A model generated the notes under the pieces. The model searched no databases. It was not told where the DNA came from and saw only the letters and a program-made list of their open reading frames with translations. From Candidatus Paracaedibacter symbiosus (lineage in GTDB: Bacteria; Pseudomonadota; Alphaproteobacteria; Paracaedibacterales; Paracaedibacteraceae): a DNA stretch of 64,000 nt. The position numbers were made by a program, and so were the translations under genes. Positions within the stretch are counted from its first letter, which is position 1. Each line of letters starts with the position of its first letter. Below are positions 61,448-64,000 of this stretch, one piece after another. The stretch is from NCBI RefSeq assembly GCF_000757605.1, contig NZ_JQAK01000001.1, positions 289,396 through 353,395 of the forward strand. The letters run 5' to 3'.

Positions 61448-63733
61448 TTACTTTTTCGCGAGTCTGACTTGGGCATCAACAGCCGCAAGCGCTGCCATAT
61501 TAATCAACCCCCGCACAGTAATAGTAGGCGTCACGATATGACCTGGTTTTTCCGTTCCCATCAAAATTGGACCGACAGATAAACCATCAGCCAACACTTT
61601 TAACATGTTAACAGTAATGTTTGCACTATCAACAGAAGGCATAATCAGCAAGTTTGCCTCCCCTTTAAGTCGACTGTTTGGAAAAATACGTTCACGAATA
61701 ACTTCCGACAAAGCCGCATCCCCATGCATTTCACCATCCACTTCCAACTCAGGATGCGAATCCATCAAGATTTCCAAAGCTTTACGCATCTTTACAGCTG
61801 AACAATCATTGCTGGAGCCAAAGTTTGAGTGGGATAATAAAGCGACTTTTGGTACAATGCCAAATCTTTTGACTTGATCAGCCGCCAAAATAGTTATCTC
61901 AGCAATTTCTTCCGCTTTAGCGCTATGATTGACATAAGCATCACTAATAAAGTAAACACCTTTATCCAAAATCACCATATTCAAAGCAGCCACAGTATCA
62001 TGATCCGGACTTAGCTTTAAAATATCCAAAATATCATTTAAATGTTGATTGTAGGTGCCAACAGTTCCAGCAATCATGGAATCAGCATCGCCTAAGTGCA
62101 CAGTCAATGCAGCAATAACCGTATTGTTGGTATGCATAATTGTCTTGGCAATGTCAGGAGTAATTCCTTTCCGTTGCATCAAGTCATGATAAGCACGCCA
62201 ATAGGTGTTATAACGACTGTCATTATTTGGATCAATCAGGTCAAAATCTCTTTCAGCTTGAAGCCTTAACCCCAACCGCTCAATACGCATCTGAATCACA
62301 TTCGGACGTCCCACCAAAATAGGGCGGCAGATTTGTTCATCGCAAAGACTTTGAACGCAGCGCAAGACTTTTTCTTCCTCCCCTTCAGCAAAAGTGATAC
62401 GCATCATTTCTTTCTTCGCCTGTGCAAAGATTGGACGCATCACCAGAGAAGAACGATAAATAAAGCTTGTCAGATGACTTTTGTAAACCTCAAAGTCTTC
62501 TATTGGTCGCGTTGCAATTCCTGTTTCCATCGCTGCTTTAGCAACTACAACTGGAATTTCTACAGCTAAACGAGGGTCAAATGGCTTTGGAATGATATAT
62601 TCGTCACCAAATTTTTGAACTTCACCGCCATAGGCATTGGCCACAATATCTGAGCTTTCCGCGTGGGCTAATTCAGCCAATGCTTTAACGCAAGCAATTT
62701 TCATTTCTTGGTTAATTCCAGTCGCGCCCACGTCAAGTGCCCCTCTGAAAATGAACGGGAAGCACAAAACATTGTTCACTTGGTTTGGATAATCGGAACG
62801 ACCGGTGGCAATTACCGCATCACTGCGCACTTCCTTAACAACTTCAGGACGGATTTCTGGTTCAGGATTGGACAGAGCCAAAATGAGAGGGCGCTTTGCC
62901 ATACCAGCAACCATTTCTTTGGAGACAACGCCAGCAACGGATAGACCAAGGAAAATGTCTGCCTCAACCATGGCTTCACCCAAGGTACGGTGAGGCGTAT
63001 CCGCTGCGTAACGTTCCTTACTTGCATCCATTTTAGAAGCACGATCTTTAAAGACAACACCTTCGCTATCACAAATAATCACGTTCTTTGGATTCAGACC
63101 AATGGCAACCAACAAGTCAACACAAGCAAGAGCCGCAGCACCTGCGCCGGATGTTACCAATTTTACTTTTTTAATATCCTTACCGACGAGACGTAATCCA
63201 TTCAAAATCGCCGCAGACACAATAATCGCAGTTCCGTGTTGATCATCATGAAATACTGGAATATTCATGCGTTCAGTTAGTTTTTTCTCAATATAAAAAC
63301 ACTCTGGTGCTTTGATATCTTCAAGGTTAATGCCGCCAAATGTGGGCTCTAACGAGGCAATAATATCAACAAGCTTATCTGGATCTGTTTCATTAATTTC
63401 GATGTCGAAAACGTTGATGCCAGCAAACTTTTTAAAGAGAACAGCCTTCCCTTCCATCACTGGCTTAGAAGCAAGCGGCCCGATATTTCCCAACCCTAAT
63501 ACCGCTGTACCATTAGAAATAACAGCAATAAGATTGGCCCGTGAAGTTAGATACGCTGCCTGAGACGGGTCTTCCGCAATGGCATTACAGGGTCCCGCTA
63601 CCCCGGGCGAATAAGCAAGCGCAAGATCGCGCTGATCTGCCATCGGTTTTGTTGGCACCACTGCAAGTTTACCTGGTATTGGCTGTTTATGATACCAAAG
63701 TGAGCGTTCATAAATCGAAGGAGATGAAGACAT
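61448..63733 (-). CDS. maeB: NADP-dependent malic enzyme with phosphotransacetylase-like C-terminal domain
   Basis: 761 residues, the length of MaeB. The N-terminal half is a malic enzyme (malate to pyruvate, CO2 and NADPH): [32 protein letters not shown], the metal site [12 protein letters not shown](P)-binding [12 protein letters not shown], and [10 protein letters not shown]. The C-terminal half (about 430-761) is a phosphate acetyl/butyryltransferase-like domain ([54 protein letters not shown]) that regulates the enzyme with acetyl-CoA. It supplies pyruvate and NADPH when growing on TCA-cycle intermediates or host amino acids. Confidence 0.97.
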   Translation of the reverse strand: MSSSPSIYERSLWYHKQPIPGKLAVVPTKPMADQRDLALAYSPGVAGPCNAIAEDPSQAAYLTSRANLIAVISNGTAVLGLGNIGPLASKPVMEGKAVLFKKFAGINVFDIEINETDPDKLVDIIASLEPTFGGINLEDIKAPECFYIEKKLTERMNIPVFHDDQHGTAIIVSAAILNGLRLVGKDIKKVKLVTSGAGAAALACVDLLVAIGLNPKNVIICDSEGVVFKDRASKMDASKERYAADTPHRTLGEAMVEADIFLGLSVAGVVSKEMVAGMAKRPLILALSNPEPEIRPEVVKEVRSDAVIATGRSDYPNQVNNVLCFPFIFRGALDVGATGINQEMKIACVKALAELAHAESSDIVANAYGGEVQKFGDEYIIPKPFDPRLAVEIPVVVAKAAMETGIATRPIEDFEVYKSHLTSFIYRSSLVMRPIFAQAKKEMMRITFAEGEEEKVLRCVQSLCDEQICRPILVGRPNVIQMRIERLGLRLQAERDFDLIDPNNDSRYNTYWRAYHDLMQRKGITPDIAKTIMHTNNTVIAALTVHLGDADSMIAGTVGTYNQHLNDILDILKLSPDHDTVAALNMVILDKGVYFISDAYVNHSAKAEEIAEITILAADQVKRFGIVPKVALLSHSNFGSSNDCSAVKMRKALEILMDSHPELEVDGEMHGDAALSEVIRERIFPNSRLKGEANLLIMPSVDSANITVNMLKVLADGLSVGPILMGTEKPGHIVTPTITVRGLINMAALAAVDAQVRLAKK

Positions 63734-64000
63734 CTTTTATTTTCCGTTATTTTTTATTAAAAAAGGTATGCCAGTTATAGCTTAGATACATTAAAAAATA
63801 CACAATGAAACGTAGTGTGTAAATTTTTTTTCGGCTGTAATTATATTCCTATGCAGATAGGCGACGATTTTTATCACTCTAAGAAGGTCGAGCCCTCAAC
63901 CGGAGAGTGAAGGGTGTAAAGAAGAGGCGCTTAAAACCTTGAACTTAGATTTTTTATGACTATAGACGCTTCTTAATCCTTTAAAAAGAAAATACGAGGC
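63734..64000. other. Region upstream of maeB, no gene seen
   Basis: About 270 bases at the end of the window. It must carry the maeB promoter. I see no supported coding frame, RNA gene or repeat, but the window stops here. Confidence 0.35.

Overview
The window looks like part of the chromosome of an alphaproteobacterium that lives inside other cells, probably a Holosporales/Paracaedibacter-like protist symbiont (inference). The reasons are an alphaproteobacterial housekeeping set with modest GC (rpsB-tsf-pyrH-frr, ihfB-accD-folC, murG-murC-murB, ftsA/ftsZ, RNase J, MaeB with a fused phosphotransacetylase-like domain), many decayed genes, IS remnants, and an AT-rich stretch full of secreted or surface proteins without recognisable enzymatic function.

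Layout. 0-10.5 kb: the 5' part of an alpha-2-macroglobulin-like gene, a DEAD-box RNA helicase with a repetitive Gly/Arg/Ser-rich tail, an MFS transporter, holB, a small secreted protein, rpsU, a PRPP synthetase-like gene and a frameshifted class C serine hydrolase. 10.5-28 kb is core cell biology: ftsQ converges on murB-murC-murG-GNAT-tdk; tlpA-folC-accD-ihfB run on the minus strand; rpsB-tsf and pyrH-frr on the plus strand; then a Cys-rich secreted protein, ftsZ and ftsA. The dcw cluster is taken apart: ftsQ faces the mur genes, ftsA-ftsZ lie elsewhere, and neither ddl nor ftsW is present here.

28.7-37.6 kb is a compact RND efflux operon: membrane fusion protein, RND permease, and a 1506-residue protein joining a second, full-length RND permease to a full-length TolC/OprM-type outer-membrane factor through a lipoprotein-signal-like linker. 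37.6-41.7 kb: a secreted protein, RNase J, a TssJ-like lipoprotein, pterin carbinolamine dehydratase, a zinc metallopeptidase, and tRNA-Val(GAC), whose 3' end overlaps the peptidase gene.

41.7-61.3 kb is accessory: an inverse-autotransporter/invasin-type protein with hexapeptide repeats, a secreted protein ending in a eukaryotic-style CaaX box (CVMM), a Cys-motif secreted protein, two small proteins, remnants of a serine recombinase, an IS481-like and an IS110-like transposase, an orphan AbrB-like antitoxin, a possible Tiki/ChaN-like secreted protein, a secreted GH3/NagZ-like enzyme, a large secreted protein of unknown function, a multiply frameshifted autotransporter, and an outer-membrane transporter-like protein. 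maeB follows, and the last 270 bases hold no gene I can support.

The best candidates for new biology are the RND permease-outer membrane factor fusion with an internal lipobox, the Sec-signal/CaaX protein, and a secreted family defined by a repeated six-cysteine motif. All identifications come from reading motifs; no database search was run.
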